From assembly GCA_938084575.1 (NCBI GenBank), contig CALKFG010000006.1, forward strand, positions 322,542-386,541: a stretch of 64,000 nt of DNA, read 5' to 3'. Shown here in pieces: positions 20,281 to 29,900 of the stretch; the stretch's first letter is position 1; every line of letters begins with the position of its first letter. The notes below the pieces were generated by a model, which was not told the origin of the DNA, did not search any database, and was given only the letters and a program-made list of their open reading frames with translations. Origin of the DNA: an uncultured Hyphomonadaceae bacterium (GTDB lineage Bacteria > Pseudomonadota > Alphaproteobacteria > Caulobacterales > Hyphomonadaceae). A program made the position numbers and the translations under genes.

Positions 20281-21393
20281 ATGAGATGGCCCTGGCAACC
20301 TGCTGAAACCAAGACGGCGCGGGCCTTTACCGCCCTGTCCGGCCTGCCCGCGGTGCAGTGGGGCAGCCGTGATGACGGGGCGCTGATGCGCGACGGCTAT
20401 GTCGGCAATGCGGTGTGTCATCGCTGCGTCCGCATGGTGGCGGAAACGGCAGCCTCGATCCCGCTGCGCGCGGCGCCTTCCGACCTTGCCAGCCTGTTGC
20501 AGACGCCGTCGCCGGACATGTCGGGCCGGGTGTTGCTGGAGCGGATCTATACCGACCTTCAACTGACCGGTAATGCCTGGCTTGAGGCCGTCTCCCTGCC
20601 GGATACGCCGCGGCCGCGGGGGCTCTATGCCTGGCCGGTGCATGCGGCCCGGCCGGTCCGCAACCGTCTGGGCCAGGTGATCGGTCATGCGCTGCGCACG
20701 GTGCGGGGTGACCGGACCGTCCTGCCGGGGCCGGATGGCTGGTCGTCGGTGCTGCATCTGAAACTGTATCATCCGGGCGATCCCGGTCTTGGCCTGTCGC
20801 CCCTGGCGGCGGCCCGGCAGGCGCTGGATCTGCACAATGGCACGGCCAACTGGGCCAAGGCCCTGCTGGACAATGCGGCCCGGCCCTCTGGCGCCCTGGT
20901 CTATGGACGCGAGGGGCAACGCCTGAGCGATGACCAGTTTGACCGCCTCAAGGAAGAGCTGAACCGGACCCAGTCCGGGGCGGAGAATGCAGGCCGGCCG
21001 CTGCTTCTGGAAGGCGGGCTGGACTGGCGCCCGATGTCGCTCAGCCCGACCGAGATGGACTTTCGTGAAACCCGCCATGCCGCGGCGCGTGAAATTGCGC
21101 TCGCTTTCGGTGTGCCGCCCATGCTGCTGGGGATTCCCGGTGACAACACCTATGCCAATTACCGCGAGGCGAATCTGGCCTTCTGGCGGATGAGCGTTCT
21201 GCCCCTGGTGGTGCGGACCGCGGAGACCCTGGCGCATTGGCTGGACGGACGCTTTGCCGGTGCCAGCCTGTCGCCCGATCTCGACGAGGTCCCCGCTTTT
21301 GCTGCCGAGCGCGAGGCGCTGTGGAACCGCATCGGCGCGGCAGACTTTCTCAGCGATGCCGAGAAACGCCGGCTTCTGGGGCTGCCGGCATGA
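20281..21393 (+). CDS. GTA portal protein (gp3, HK97 family)
   Basis: HK97 portal signatures (NAVCHRCVRMVAETAASIPL, TGNAWLEA, FGVPPMLLGIPGDNTYANYREANLAFWR). Confidence 0.92.
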   Translation: MRWPWQPAETKTARAFTALSGLPAVQWGSRDDGALMRDGYVGNAVCHRCVRMVAETAASIPLRAAPSDLASLLQTPSPDMSGRVLLERIYTDLQLTGNAWLEAVSLPDTPRPRGLYAWPVHAARPVRNRLGQVIGHALRTVRGDRTVLPGPDGWSSVLHLKLYHPGDPGLGLSPLAAARQALDLHNGTANWAKALLDNAARPSGALVYGREGQRLSDDQFDRLKEELNRTQSGAENAGRPLLLEGGLDWRPMSLSPTEMDFRETRHAAAREIALAFGVPPMLLGIPGDNTYANYREANLAFWRMSVLPLVVRTAETLAHWLDGRFAGASLSPDLDEVPAFAAEREALWNRIGAADFLSDAEKRRLLGLPA

Positions 21394-21803
21394 CCCCCGC
21401 GGCCAGCCTTTTGACACCGGCACCGCTGCTGATTGAGGGGTATGCCAGCCTGTTCGGCGCGGTGGATCTCAGCGGTGATACCGTGCGCCCGGGCGCCTTT
21501 GCCCGGTCCCTGAAATCCGGACCTGTGCCGATGTTGCTGCAACATAAATCCGGTGCCGTCGCCGGCAGCTGGACCCGGCTGCGGGAGGATGGCCGCGGCC
21601 TCTATGTCCGCGGCCTGGTCGAATCCGACACCGCGAAACACCTGGTCCGGACTGGCCGGATCACCGGCCTGTCGATCGGTTTTCGCCCCCGGATCTGGTC
21701 GGCCAAGGCCGGTGCCGGGCGGTACCTCGCCGATGTCGACCTGGCTGAAATTTCACTGGTGGCCCTGCCAATGCTGGCCGCCGCCCGGTTTTCCATTGTC
21801 TGA
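21390..21803 (+). CDS. GTA prohead protease (gp4, HK97 family)
   Basis: LIEGYASLFGAVDLSGDTVRPGAFARSL; MLLQHKSGAVAGSW; LSIGFRP; ATGA overlap with portal stop. Confidence 0.9.
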   Translation: MTPAASLLTPAPLLIEGYASLFGAVDLSGDTVRPGAFARSLKSGPVPMLLQHKSGAVAGSWTRLREDGRGLYVRGLVESDTAKHLVRTGRITGLSIGFRPRIWSAKAGAGRYLADVDLAEISLVALPMLAAARFSIV

Positions 21804-21818
21804 AGAAAAGGAGACAGC

Positions 21819-22985
21819 ATGACTTTACCTTCCCCCCAGGACGCGCTGGCAGAGACGTTTGCGGCGTTTCGAGCGGAAAATGACGCGCGGCTGGCCGCGC
21901 TGGAAGCGGGCCGCGGGGCGGACCCGCTGGTCGAGGACAAGCTGCAGCGGATCGAGCGCTGTCTCGAGACACTCAGCCTCAAGGCGGCGGACCCTGATGC
22001 GTCACCCGTGTCGGCTGCGATGCCGGCCGATGCCCGGGGATCGGGTCCGGCCTGGCAGGCTTATTTGCGGGCCGGAGATGAGGCCGGCCTGCGCCGGCTC
22101 GACACCAAGGCGCTGTCGGCGAGCGTGCCGTCGGAGGGCGGATATGTTGCCCCGGCCGAGCTCGACCGGCTGATCGAGTCGCGGCTGCTGCAGGCCTCGC
22201 CCATGCGCCAGATTGCCAGCCTTCGCCAGACCTCGGCCGGCACCTATCGCAAGCCGGTCAGCCAGGGCGTCGGCGCCCAGTGGGTTGGCGAAAGCGACCC
22301 CCGGCTGGAAACCCCGGTCGAGGCGCTCAGCCTGCTGGATTTTCCGGCCGGAGAGCTGTTTGCCATGCCGGCCGCGACCCAGACCCTGCTGGACGATGCC
22401 TGGGCAGACCTTGATGCCTGGCTGGCCGACGAGGTCGAGGCCGCCTTCGCGGCGCAGGAAAATGCCGCCTTCATCCATGGGGACGGGGTCAACAAGCCGC
22501 GCGGCCTGCTCACCTATCCCCGGGCGCCGGAAGGTCAGGCGGGCTGGGGCGAGATTGCGACCCTGCCGGGGGATTTCTCCCAGCCGGAGGCGGGCGACCA
22601 GCTGATCGAGCTGATCCATGCCCTGAAAGCGCCGTATCGTGCCCAGGCCCGCTTTGTCATGAACCGCCGGACCGCGGCGTCGGTGCGCCGTCTGAAAGAC
22701 GCTGAGGGCCGGTATCTCTGGGCCCCCGGCGAGGCTGGCCAGTCCGCCCGCCTGCTTGGCTATGATCTGACCGAACTGGAGGACATGCCTGACATTGCGC
22801 CCGGCGCGGCGGCTGTCGCCTTTGGCAATTTCCGGAGGGCCTATCTGATCCTTGACCGTCAGGGCGCGCGGGTGCTGCGCGATCCCTATTCGGCCAAGCC
22901 CTATGTGTTGTTCTACACCACCAAGCGGGTCGGGGGCGGTGTGCAGAATTTCGATGCCGTCAAATGCCTGACGTTCGCGGGGTGA
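21819..22985 (+). CDS. GTA major capsid protein (gp5, HK97 family)
   Basis: Coiled N-terminal scaffold region; EGGYVAPAELDRLIE, FIHGDGVNKPRGLLTY, GYDLTELEDMPDI, AYLILDRQGARVLRDPYSAKPYVLFYTTKRVGG. Confidence 0.93.
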   Translation: MTLPSPQDALAETFAAFRAENDARLAALEAGRGADPLVEDKLQRIERCLETLSLKAADPDASPVSAAMPADARGSGPAWQAYLRAGDEAGLRRLDTKALSASVPSEGGYVAPAELDRLIESRLLQASPMRQIASLRQTSAGTYRKPVSQGVGAQWVGESDPRLETPVEALSLLDFPAGELFAMPAATQTLLDDAWADLDAWLADEVEAAFAAQENAAFIHGDGVNKPRGLLTYPRAPEGQAGWGEIATLPGDFSQPEAGDQLIELIHALKAPYRAQARFVMNRRTAASVRRLKDAEGRYLWAPGEAGQSARLLGYDLTELEDMPDIAPGAAAVAFGNFRRAYLILDRQGARVLRDPYSAKPYVLFYTTKRVGGGVQNFDAVKCLTFAG

Positions 22986-22988
22986 GCG

Positions 22989-23543
22989 ATGCTGCTGGAG
23001 GTTCTGAGCCCGCCAACCGGACCGGCTGTTCCCCTCGACGAGACCCGCGCCTTCCTGCGGCTTTCGGGGACCGGGGAGGATGCGCTGGTGGCGGGCCTGG
23101 CCGCCGCGGCCGAGACCCGGGTCGAGAGCGAGACAGGCCTGGTGCTGACGCCGCGACGCCTGCAGCGCCATCTGGCGTTTCGCCGGTCCGAGCTGCACAG
23201 CCCCGGGCTCCGGCTGCGGCCGGGACCGGTCCGCCGGATCGAGGCCGTGGTCCTCTCGACCGGGGCCGACCTGACCGCGCGGATGCGCTGGACCGGCCAC
23301 CGCCTTTGCCTGAGGGCGGGCGCCTGGCTGTCGGACCTGCCCCGCGACGGCGTCGTCCGGGTCATCTGGACGGCAGGCTTTGCCGCCCCCCCCGGCGTGC
23401 CGGCGGATCTGCGCCTGGCCATCAATCGGCTGGCGGCGGAGGGCTTCGCCCGCCGGGGGTTGCCCGGGGAGAGCGGGCTTCCGGCGCGCCTGCCGGCGGA
23501 CGTTGCAGCGATACTGGGGCACTATGCCGAGGTCCGGCTATGA
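22989..23543 (+). CDS. GTA head-tail adaptor (gp6; phage gp6-like connector)
   Basis: LDETRAFLRLSGTGEDALVAGLAAAAETRVESETGL; order in cluster. Confidence 0.85.
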   Translation: MLLEVLSPPTGPAVPLDETRAFLRLSGTGEDALVAGLAAAAETRVESETGLVLTPRRLQRHLAFRRSELHSPGLRLRPGPVRRIEAVVLSTGADLTARMRWTGHRLCLRAGAWLSDLPRDGVVRVIWTAGFAAPPGVPADLRLAINRLAAEGFARRGLPGESGLPARLPADVAAILGHYAEVRL

Positions 23544-23947
23544 CCCCGGAGCAGGCACTGGAAGAGGCACTGGTCGGTGGTCTGGCGGCGCAGCCAGAGG
23601 TCCAGTCCGTGCTCGGCCATCCGGCCCGGCTCTATGCCCGGCGACCGGGCCGGCCCGCCTATCCCTATGGCCTGGTCGAGCGCCACAGCGTCCAGCCGCT
23701 GGCGGCCGGCGACGGCGCCGCGACCGAGCACCGGATCGACATTGCCCTGTTCACCCGGCATGGCGGACGGGCCGATGCGCGCGACGCGCTGGCCGTGCTG
23801 CGTGGCGCCTTCGAGACGCTGCACCTGCTTCCGGAAGGCCGGCGCGTGATCCTGGCCCATACCGTCTATGCCGATACGATGCGGACCGCTCAGCTGACCG
23901 CTTTTCGCGGGTTGATGCGGGTGCGCATCCTGATGGAGGCGGCCTGA
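23540..23947 (+). CDS. GTA tail terminator (gp8, DUF3168)
   Basis: DUF3168-like protein; ATGA overlap with gp6 stop; ORF track entry 22964-23947 starts upstream, trimmed to ATG 23540. Confidence 0.82.
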   Translation: MTPEQALEEALVGGLAAQPEVQSVLGHPARLYARRPGRPAYPYGLVERHSVQPLAAGDGAATEHRIDIALFTRHGGRADARDALAVLRGAFETLHLLPEGRRVILAHTVYADTMRTAQLTAFRGLMRVRILMEAA

Positions 23948-23948
23948 T

Positions 23949-24365
23949 ATGCCGGCTTTGAAAGGACAGGACTTGCTGCTGAAAATGTCGGACGGCCAGG
24001 TCCCGGAGGGGTTTGTCACCCTGGCGGGCCTCCGAAGCCGCGAGATTGTGATGAATGCCCGCCCGGTTGATGCGACCAGTGCCGACAGTCCGGAGGGCTG
24101 GCGGGAACTGCTCGGGGGCAGCGGCCTGCGCACGGCCCGGATTGAGGGCCGGGGCATTGTCCGTGACGCCGCCAGTGATGCCCGGATCCGGACCGTTTTC
24201 TTTGCCGGTCATCCGGTACGCTGGCAAATTGTCGTGCCGGGCCAGGGCCGGCTGACCGGCCCGATGCAGATCACGGCCCTGAGCTGGTCAGGCCAGCATG
24301 ACGGCGTCGCGAGCTTTGCCATCACGCTGGAAAGCGCCGGGCCACTGGCCTTCGAGACGGCATGA
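23949..24365 (+). CDS. GTA major tail protein (gp9, TP901-1 type)
   Basis: KGQDLLLKMSDGQVPEGFVTLAGLRSREIVMNARPVDATSADSPEGWRELL. Confidence 0.9.
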   Translation: MPALKGQDLLLKMSDGQVPEGFVTLAGLRSREIVMNARPVDATSADSPEGWRELLGGSGLRTARIEGRGIVRDAASDARIRTVFFAGHPVRWQIVVPGQGRLTGPMQITALSWSGQHDGVASFAITLESAGPLAFETA

Positions 24366-24661
24366 CCGGCCCGGCTGTCAACACGGCCCGCGGCGAGGTT
24401 GCGCTGCGGCTGGGCCGCGACTCGGTTCGGCTGTGTCTCACCCTCGGGGCGCTTGCCGAGCTGGAAAGCGCGCTCGGCTGTGACTCGATATCGGACCTGC
24501 AGGTCCGGCTGGGACGGCTCGGTGGGGGCGAATTGCTGACTGTGCTGGATATTCTGGTCCGGGCGGGGGGCGGCCCGCCCGCGGGGGTCAGCCTCGCCGC
24601 GGTTCATCCCGGTGATGCGGCCCGGGCCGTGGCGGAGGCGTTCCGTGTTGCCCTGGCCTGA
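24362..24661 (+). CDS. GTA gp10 (tail tube/GTA-gp10 family)
   Basis: NTARGEVALRLGRDSVRLCLTLGALAELESALG pattern; position. Confidence 0.82.
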   Translation: MTGPAVNTARGEVALRLGRDSVRLCLTLGALAELESALGCDSISDLQVRLGRLGGGELLTVLDILVRAGGGPPAGVSLAAVHPGDAARAVAEAFRVALA

Positions 24662-24662
24662 C

Positions 24663-24854
24663 ATGTGGCGGGCGGCCCGCCATGCGGGCCTGGCGCCGGA
24701 GGCCTTCTGGCGCCTGTCCCTGAAAGAATGGCGCTGGTTGTGTGCGGCGGGGGGGGACCCCCTCGACCGGGCCCGGCTGGCTGAATTGATGGAGATGTGT
24801 CCCGATGACGGACTTCGAAGACGAACTGACAGCGGCGGGTGCCGCACTGAGTGA
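24663..24854 (+). CDS. GTA tail assembly chaperone (gp10.1, TAC-alpha like)
   Basis: MWRAARHAGLAPEAFWRLSLKEWRWLCAA; ORF trimmed; position between gp10 and gp11. Confidence 0.72.
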   Translation: MWRAARHAGLAPEAFWRLSLKEWRWLCAAGGDPLDRARLAELMEMCPDDGLRRRTDSGGCRTE

Positions 24855-25185
24855 GCTGGTCGAAGGGCCGGGTCAGGCCGCGGCCGAGGCCCTGCAACGC
24901 GCCTTTGAGACCGCCGGCACCGGGATTGAGCAGGCCCTGTCGCGGGCGGCGCGCACGGGCGAGCTGGATTTTCAGCATATGGCGGATTCGATCCTCGCCG
25001 ATCTCGCCCGGATAGCGGCCGAAGCGATCCTCGCCCGCACCGGCATGACCCAGCTGGCACAGCCGCTAACGGTCAATCTGGGCCTTGGACAGGCACCTCC
25101 AACAGGGGCGCGGTCGGGGCCCGTGCCGGGAGAGATCGCCGGTATGGTGGCGGCCCTGGCGGCGCGGGGCGGGCGGTTCCTGTGA
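24805..25185 (+). CDS. GTA tape-measure-like protein (gp11), short
   Basis: Helical 126-aa protein between gp10.1 and gp12. Confidence 0.75.
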   Translation: MTDFEDELTAAGAALSELVEGPGQAAAEALQRAFETAGTGIEQALSRAARTGELDFQHMADSILADLARIAAEAILARTGMTQLAQPLTVNLGLGQAPPTGARSGPVPGEIAGMVAALAARGGRFL

Positions 25186-25799
25186 GGGGGTTTCATTATG
25201 TCTCTTTCCCGGCGGAGCTGGCACCGGGCATTCGCGGCGGCCCTGAATTCAGGACCCAGATCACCGAGCTGGCCAGCGGCCATGAGCTGCGCAACAGCCC
25301 GTGGGCCGGCTCGCGCCGCCGGTGGGAGGTCGGAACGGCGCTTCGTGACCTGGCAGAATTGCGGGTGCTGATGGCGTTTTTCGAGGCCCGGCGGGGCCCG
25401 CTGCATGGGTTTCTGTTCCGCGACCCGTTCGACCATAGCAGCGCCGCGCCCGGTCAGCGGCCCGGTCCGGACGATGTCCGGCTGGGGACCGGCGATGGGA
25501 CCCGCACGCGATTCGCACTGCTCAAGGGGGAGGGGGTGTCGGCCCGGCCCATACTGACCCCGGTGGCGGCCAGCGTGCAGGTGTCGGTCGACGGACAGCC
25601 TCGCCGGCAGGGATGGACCCTTGCGGCTGGCGGGGTGCAGTTTGAACGCCCTCCCGCCGCCGGCGCCGAGGTCCGGGCCGGGTTTTTGTTCGATGTTCCG
25701 GTTCGCTTTGAGCAGGACCGGCTTGACGGGCTCATTGATGCCTTTGGCGCGGGCCGGGTGGTGAGCCTTGGCCTGGTTGAATTGCTGGAGATAAGCTGA
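25182..25799 (+). CDS. GTA distal tail protein (gp12, DUF2460)
   Basis: FHYVSFPAELAPGIRGGPEFRTQITELASGHELRNSPWA…RRWEVG; FRDPFDHSS. Confidence 0.92.
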   Translation: MRGFHYVSFPAELAPGIRGGPEFRTQITELASGHELRNSPWAGSRRRWEVGTALRDLAELRVLMAFFEARRGPLHGFLFRDPFDHSSAAPGQRPGPDDVRLGTGDGTRTRFALLKGEGVSARPILTPVAASVQVSVDGQPRRQGWTLAAGGVQFERPPAAGAEVRAGFLFDVPVRFEQDRLDGLIDAFGAGRVVSLGLVELLEIS

Positions 25800-26446
25800 T
25801 GAAATCTGTGTCACCTGCCCTGAAAGCCCGACTGGACGGGGCTGTCACCACCATATGCCTGGGATGGAAACTGATCCGGCGCGATGGCGTGGTCATTGGC
25901 CTGAGCGACCATGATCGCCGCATCGTGGTAGACGGGCTGGAGCTGCATCCGGGGGCCAGCCTCGAGGCTGTGCGCTTGACCCAGACGACGGATTTGCGAC
26001 CGGGCCAGGCCGAAATTCGCGGTGCACTGTCGGCCGATGCTCTGAGCGAGTCCGATCTCGAGGCCGGCCTTTGGAACCGCGCCCGGGTCGAGGTTTTCCG
26101 GTTTGACTGGACGACACCGGAGCTGGGCGGACTGCCGGTCTGGACCGGGTTGCTCAGCGAGGTCGTTCAGCGCGCAGACGGCGCCTTCTCGGCCGAGCTG
26201 GTGTCGCTCAAGGCAGAACTCGAACGCCCCGTTGGCCGCCGGATCATGCGGCACTGTGATGCCGAACTGGGCGACCGGCGCTGTGGGATCGCGCCGGGGC
26301 AGGGGATGCGCTGTGACCAGCGGTTCGAAACCTGCCGGGACGTGTTCCGGAACACCGAGAATTTCCGCGGCTTTCCCCATTTGCCGGGTCCGGATTTCAT
26401 TCTCGCCGGTCCGGGTGCCGGCCCGCATGATGGCGGCCGGCGATGA
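25799..26446 (+). CDS. GTA gp13 (DUF2163, tail hub, Cys-rich)
   Basis: DUF2163-type N-terminus; CDAELGDRRCGI…CDQRFETC…NTENFRGFPHLPGPDF; TGATG coupling with gp12. Confidence 0.9.
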   Translation: MKSVSPALKARLDGAVTTICLGWKLIRRDGVVIGLSDHDRRIVVDGLELHPGASLEAVRLTQTTDLRPGQAEIRGALSADALSESDLEAGLWNRARVEVFRFDWTTPELGGLPVWTGLLSEVVQRADGAFSAELVSLKAELERPVGRRIMRHCDAELGDRRCGIAPGQGMRCDQRFETCRDVFRNTENFRGFPHLPGPDFILAGPGAGPHDGGRR

Positions 26447-26925
26447 CCCGGGAGGATGTGATCGCCGCGGCGCGTCTGTGGATCGGGACGCCCTATCGCC
26501 ACCAGGCCAGCGTGCGCGGGCAGGGATGTGACTGTCTCGGCCTGTTGCGGGGGGTCTGGCGAGACTGCGTCGGCGCAGAGCCGGAGGTCGTGCCGCCCTA
26601 CAGTCCTGACTGGGCTGAGCTGTCGACCCGGGACACCCTGCTGATGGCCGCCCGGCGGCACCTTGTGGCGTGCGCGCTCGACGCGCTGCGCCCCGGCGAC
26701 GTGCTGCTGTTTCGCATGGGGCCAGGGCATCCGGCCAAGCATTGTGCCATCCTGTCACGGCCGGCACGGATCATTCATGCCTATTGGGGGCGCACAGTCT
26801 GTGAAACCGCTTTGGTTGGCTGGTGGCAGCGGCGCCTTGTGGCGGGTTTCTCCTTCCCCGGGCTCGATCCGGATCAGACCCGGGCGCGCCCTGATCCCGG
26901 GCGCGCCGGGATGGGGGCGGCCTGA
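26443..26925 (+). CDS. GTA NlpC/P60 cell-wall peptidase (gp14)
   Basis: RLWIGTPYRHQASVRGQGCDCLGLLRGVWR; GHPAKHCAIL (Cys/His). Confidence 0.92.
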   Translation: MTREDVIAAARLWIGTPYRHQASVRGQGCDCLGLLRGVWRDCVGAEPEVVPPYSPDWAELSTRDTLLMAARRHLVACALDALRPGDVLLFRMGPGHPAKHCAILSRPARIIHAYWGRTVCETALVGWWQRRLVAGFSFPGLDPDQTRARPDPGRAGMGAA

Positions 26926-29900
26926 TGGCACAGCTTGTTCTGTCCCAGATCGGGGCGACGATCGGGACCCATGTCCTGCCCCAGGGCCTGTCTGTTCTGG
27001 GTCAAAGCCTGTCGGGCGCAGCCCTTGGTGGCACGCTGGGGGGACTGGTGGGCCGGACAATCGATGCCAGCCTGGCGCCGCCGGTCCATGGCCCGCGCCT
27101 GCACAGCCTGCACATCATGGAAAGCCGGGAAGGGGCCAGCCTGCCCCTGCTTTACGGGCGCATGCGGGTGCCCGGACAGCTCATCTGGGCGTCCCGGTTC
27201 CGGGAGCAAAACCGCAAGGTTTCGGCGGGCAAGGGCGGGCCCAAACAGGTCCAGTACAGCTATACCGTCAGCCTTGCGGTTGCCCTGTGCGCGGGCGAGG
27301 TGACCCGGCTGGGACGCGTCTGGGCGAATGGGGCGCCACTCGATCTGGGTGACCTGAACTGGCGGTTTTACCCGGGGTCTGCAGATCAGATGCCCGACCC
27401 TCTGTTGCAGGCGGTTGAGGGGACCGATCAGGTCCCGGCCTATCGAGACACCGCCTATATCGTTCTGGAGGACCTGCCGCTTGGCCCGTTTGGCAACCGG
27501 CTGCCACAGCTGTCCTTCGAAGTTATCCGGGCCAGCGCCGTGTATCCGGGCAGCCTGCGACAGGCCCTGACCAGCATCAATATCATTCCGGCCTCGGGCG
27601 AGTTCGTCTATGCGACCCGCCCCGTGCGTGCCCGCAGGTTCCCGGCATCGGAACGGCCGCTTAATCTCAATGCATCGGCCCGGGAGCCAGATTTTCTGGT
27701 GTCGCTGGCGCAGATGCAGGCGGACCTGCCCGCCCTTACCGCGGCGACGTTGCAGGTTGCCTGGTTTGGCGACGACCTGCGCGCAGGCGTGGCCAAACTG
27801 CGTCCGGGTGTCGAAACCCGTGATCGCGACACCGTGCCTTATGTCTGGCAGGTTGCCGGGCAGAAGCGTGGCCTGGCCTATCGGGTCTCGCAACAGGATG
27901 GCCGCCCGAATTATGGTGGCACACCGGCGGACCAGGCGGTTCTGGAGGGGCTTACAGCCTTGCACCAGGCCGGGCTGGCGACGACTCTGTCCCCGTTCCT
28001 CCTGATGGACATACCGGCCGGCACGACCCGCCCGGGCGTCGACGGGAAAGGGCCTCAGCCGGCCTTTCCGTGGCGGGGGCGGATCCGGTCGGGCGCTGAT
28101 GGCCAGCGCGCCGCGCGTGCCCACATCGACGCATTTATGGGACAGGATGGCGGGTTTGGGTATCGCCATTTTATTCTGCATTATGCGCGGCTGGGCGCAG
28201 CGTTTGGGCGGTTGGAGGCCTTCCTGATCGGCTCTGAACTGGTTGGCCTGACCCGGTTGCGCGATGATGAGGGCCGGTTTCCCTTCGTCGAGGCCCTGAT
28301 CAGCCTGGCGGCCGAGGTTCGCCACATTCTGGGGCCGCAGGTCAAGCTGTCCTATGCCGCGGACTGGACTGAATATGGCGCCTGGCAGCCGACGGGGCAG
28401 GCGGATGCCCTGTTTCCACTGGACCCGCTCTGGGCCAGTCCCGACATCGATTTCGTTGCGATTGACTGGTACCCGCCGGTGACGGACTGGCGCGACGGCG
28501 ATCAGCATATAGACGCCCGGGCTGGGGTGCCATCGGTGGACGACCCCGGCTATTTGCGGACCGGCATGGCCGGTGGCGAGGCCTATGACTGGTTTTATAG
28601 CGATGCGGCGGATCGCGAAGCGCAGCGCCGCACCCCGATACGGGACACCGCGCATGGTGAGGACTGGGTGTTTCGGCCCAAGGATGTGTCGGGATGGTGG
28701 CGTCATGCGCATTATCCCCGCCGGAGCGGAGAGCGACAGGCAACGCCGACGGGCTGGAGTCCGAAAAGCAAGCCGGTGCGCCTGACCGAACTGGGGTGCG
28801 CCGCGGTGGATCGCGGGTCGAATGCGCCGAACCGGTTCCTCGACCCGAAGAGCGATGACAGTGGCCTGCCGCCCTTCTCGACGGGACAGCGCGATGACGT
28901 GTTGCAGCGCCGCATGCTGGAGGCGGCCCTCGACTGGGCCGGACAGGAGCCGGCGATTGAGCAGGTCAGTGCCTGGTGCTGGGATGCCCGCCCCTGGCCG
29001 GCCTTTCCCCAGCGCGCTGAGGTGTGGAGCGATGGTGACAACTGGGCCCGCGGCCATTGGCTGAATGGCCGGATCGGTCAGATCAGCCTTGGCGAGGTGA
29101 TCGACGACCTGCTGTCACTGGCCGGGCTGAGGACGGATGTCCGGGCCCTGAACGGTCCGGTTGACGGCATCGCCCTGCACGGACCGGTTCGTCTGCGCGA
29201 TGCCTTGGCCCCGTTCATGGCGGCCTTTGACCTGATCTGCCTCGAACGGGACGCTGCGCTGGTGTTCCGGCCGGCCCTGTTGGCCGGGCCGCCCCATTCG
29301 CTGGGTCGGCCGGTAAGCCACAGCGAGTTTCGGACCCGAAGCCTGATGGATAAGGCGCCCTGGGCCCTGCAGCTGAGCTATGTCTCGGACACCGACGCCT
29401 ATGCGCCTTCTGTGGTCGAGGCCCGACGCCGGCCGCAACACACGCCGGACCGGGCCCAGCTTGTCCTGCCCATGGTGCTGGGAGCGGCCCGCGCCCGGGC
29501 GATTGCAGCCCACCTTCTCGACCGGATGCTGGATCCGGGGGATTGGCGGGTCTCGCTGGGTCTGGGCAGCAGCATGCTGGAGCCGGGGGATCATCTGGCG
29601 GATGCGGATGGCCGGCTCTGGCGCCTCATCGGGCTGGTCGATCAGGGGCCAGTGCGCCAGCTTGAGCTGATCCCGGCGCCGGAGGCGCTGGCATTGCCCC
29701 GGGCCCTGGCGCCGCCTGATCCGGGACCGCCACCGGTCCGTCCGGCCGACCCTGAGCTGTGGGTGATTGACGGTCCGCGCCTCGACCCGGCGATCGTCGG
29801 CCCGCTGCTGGCCTGTGCGGCGGATCCCTGGCCGGGCCCGGTCACGGTGCGCGCCGGCCGCGATGAAACAGGACTGACCGACCGGGCCGTCTGCGACCAG

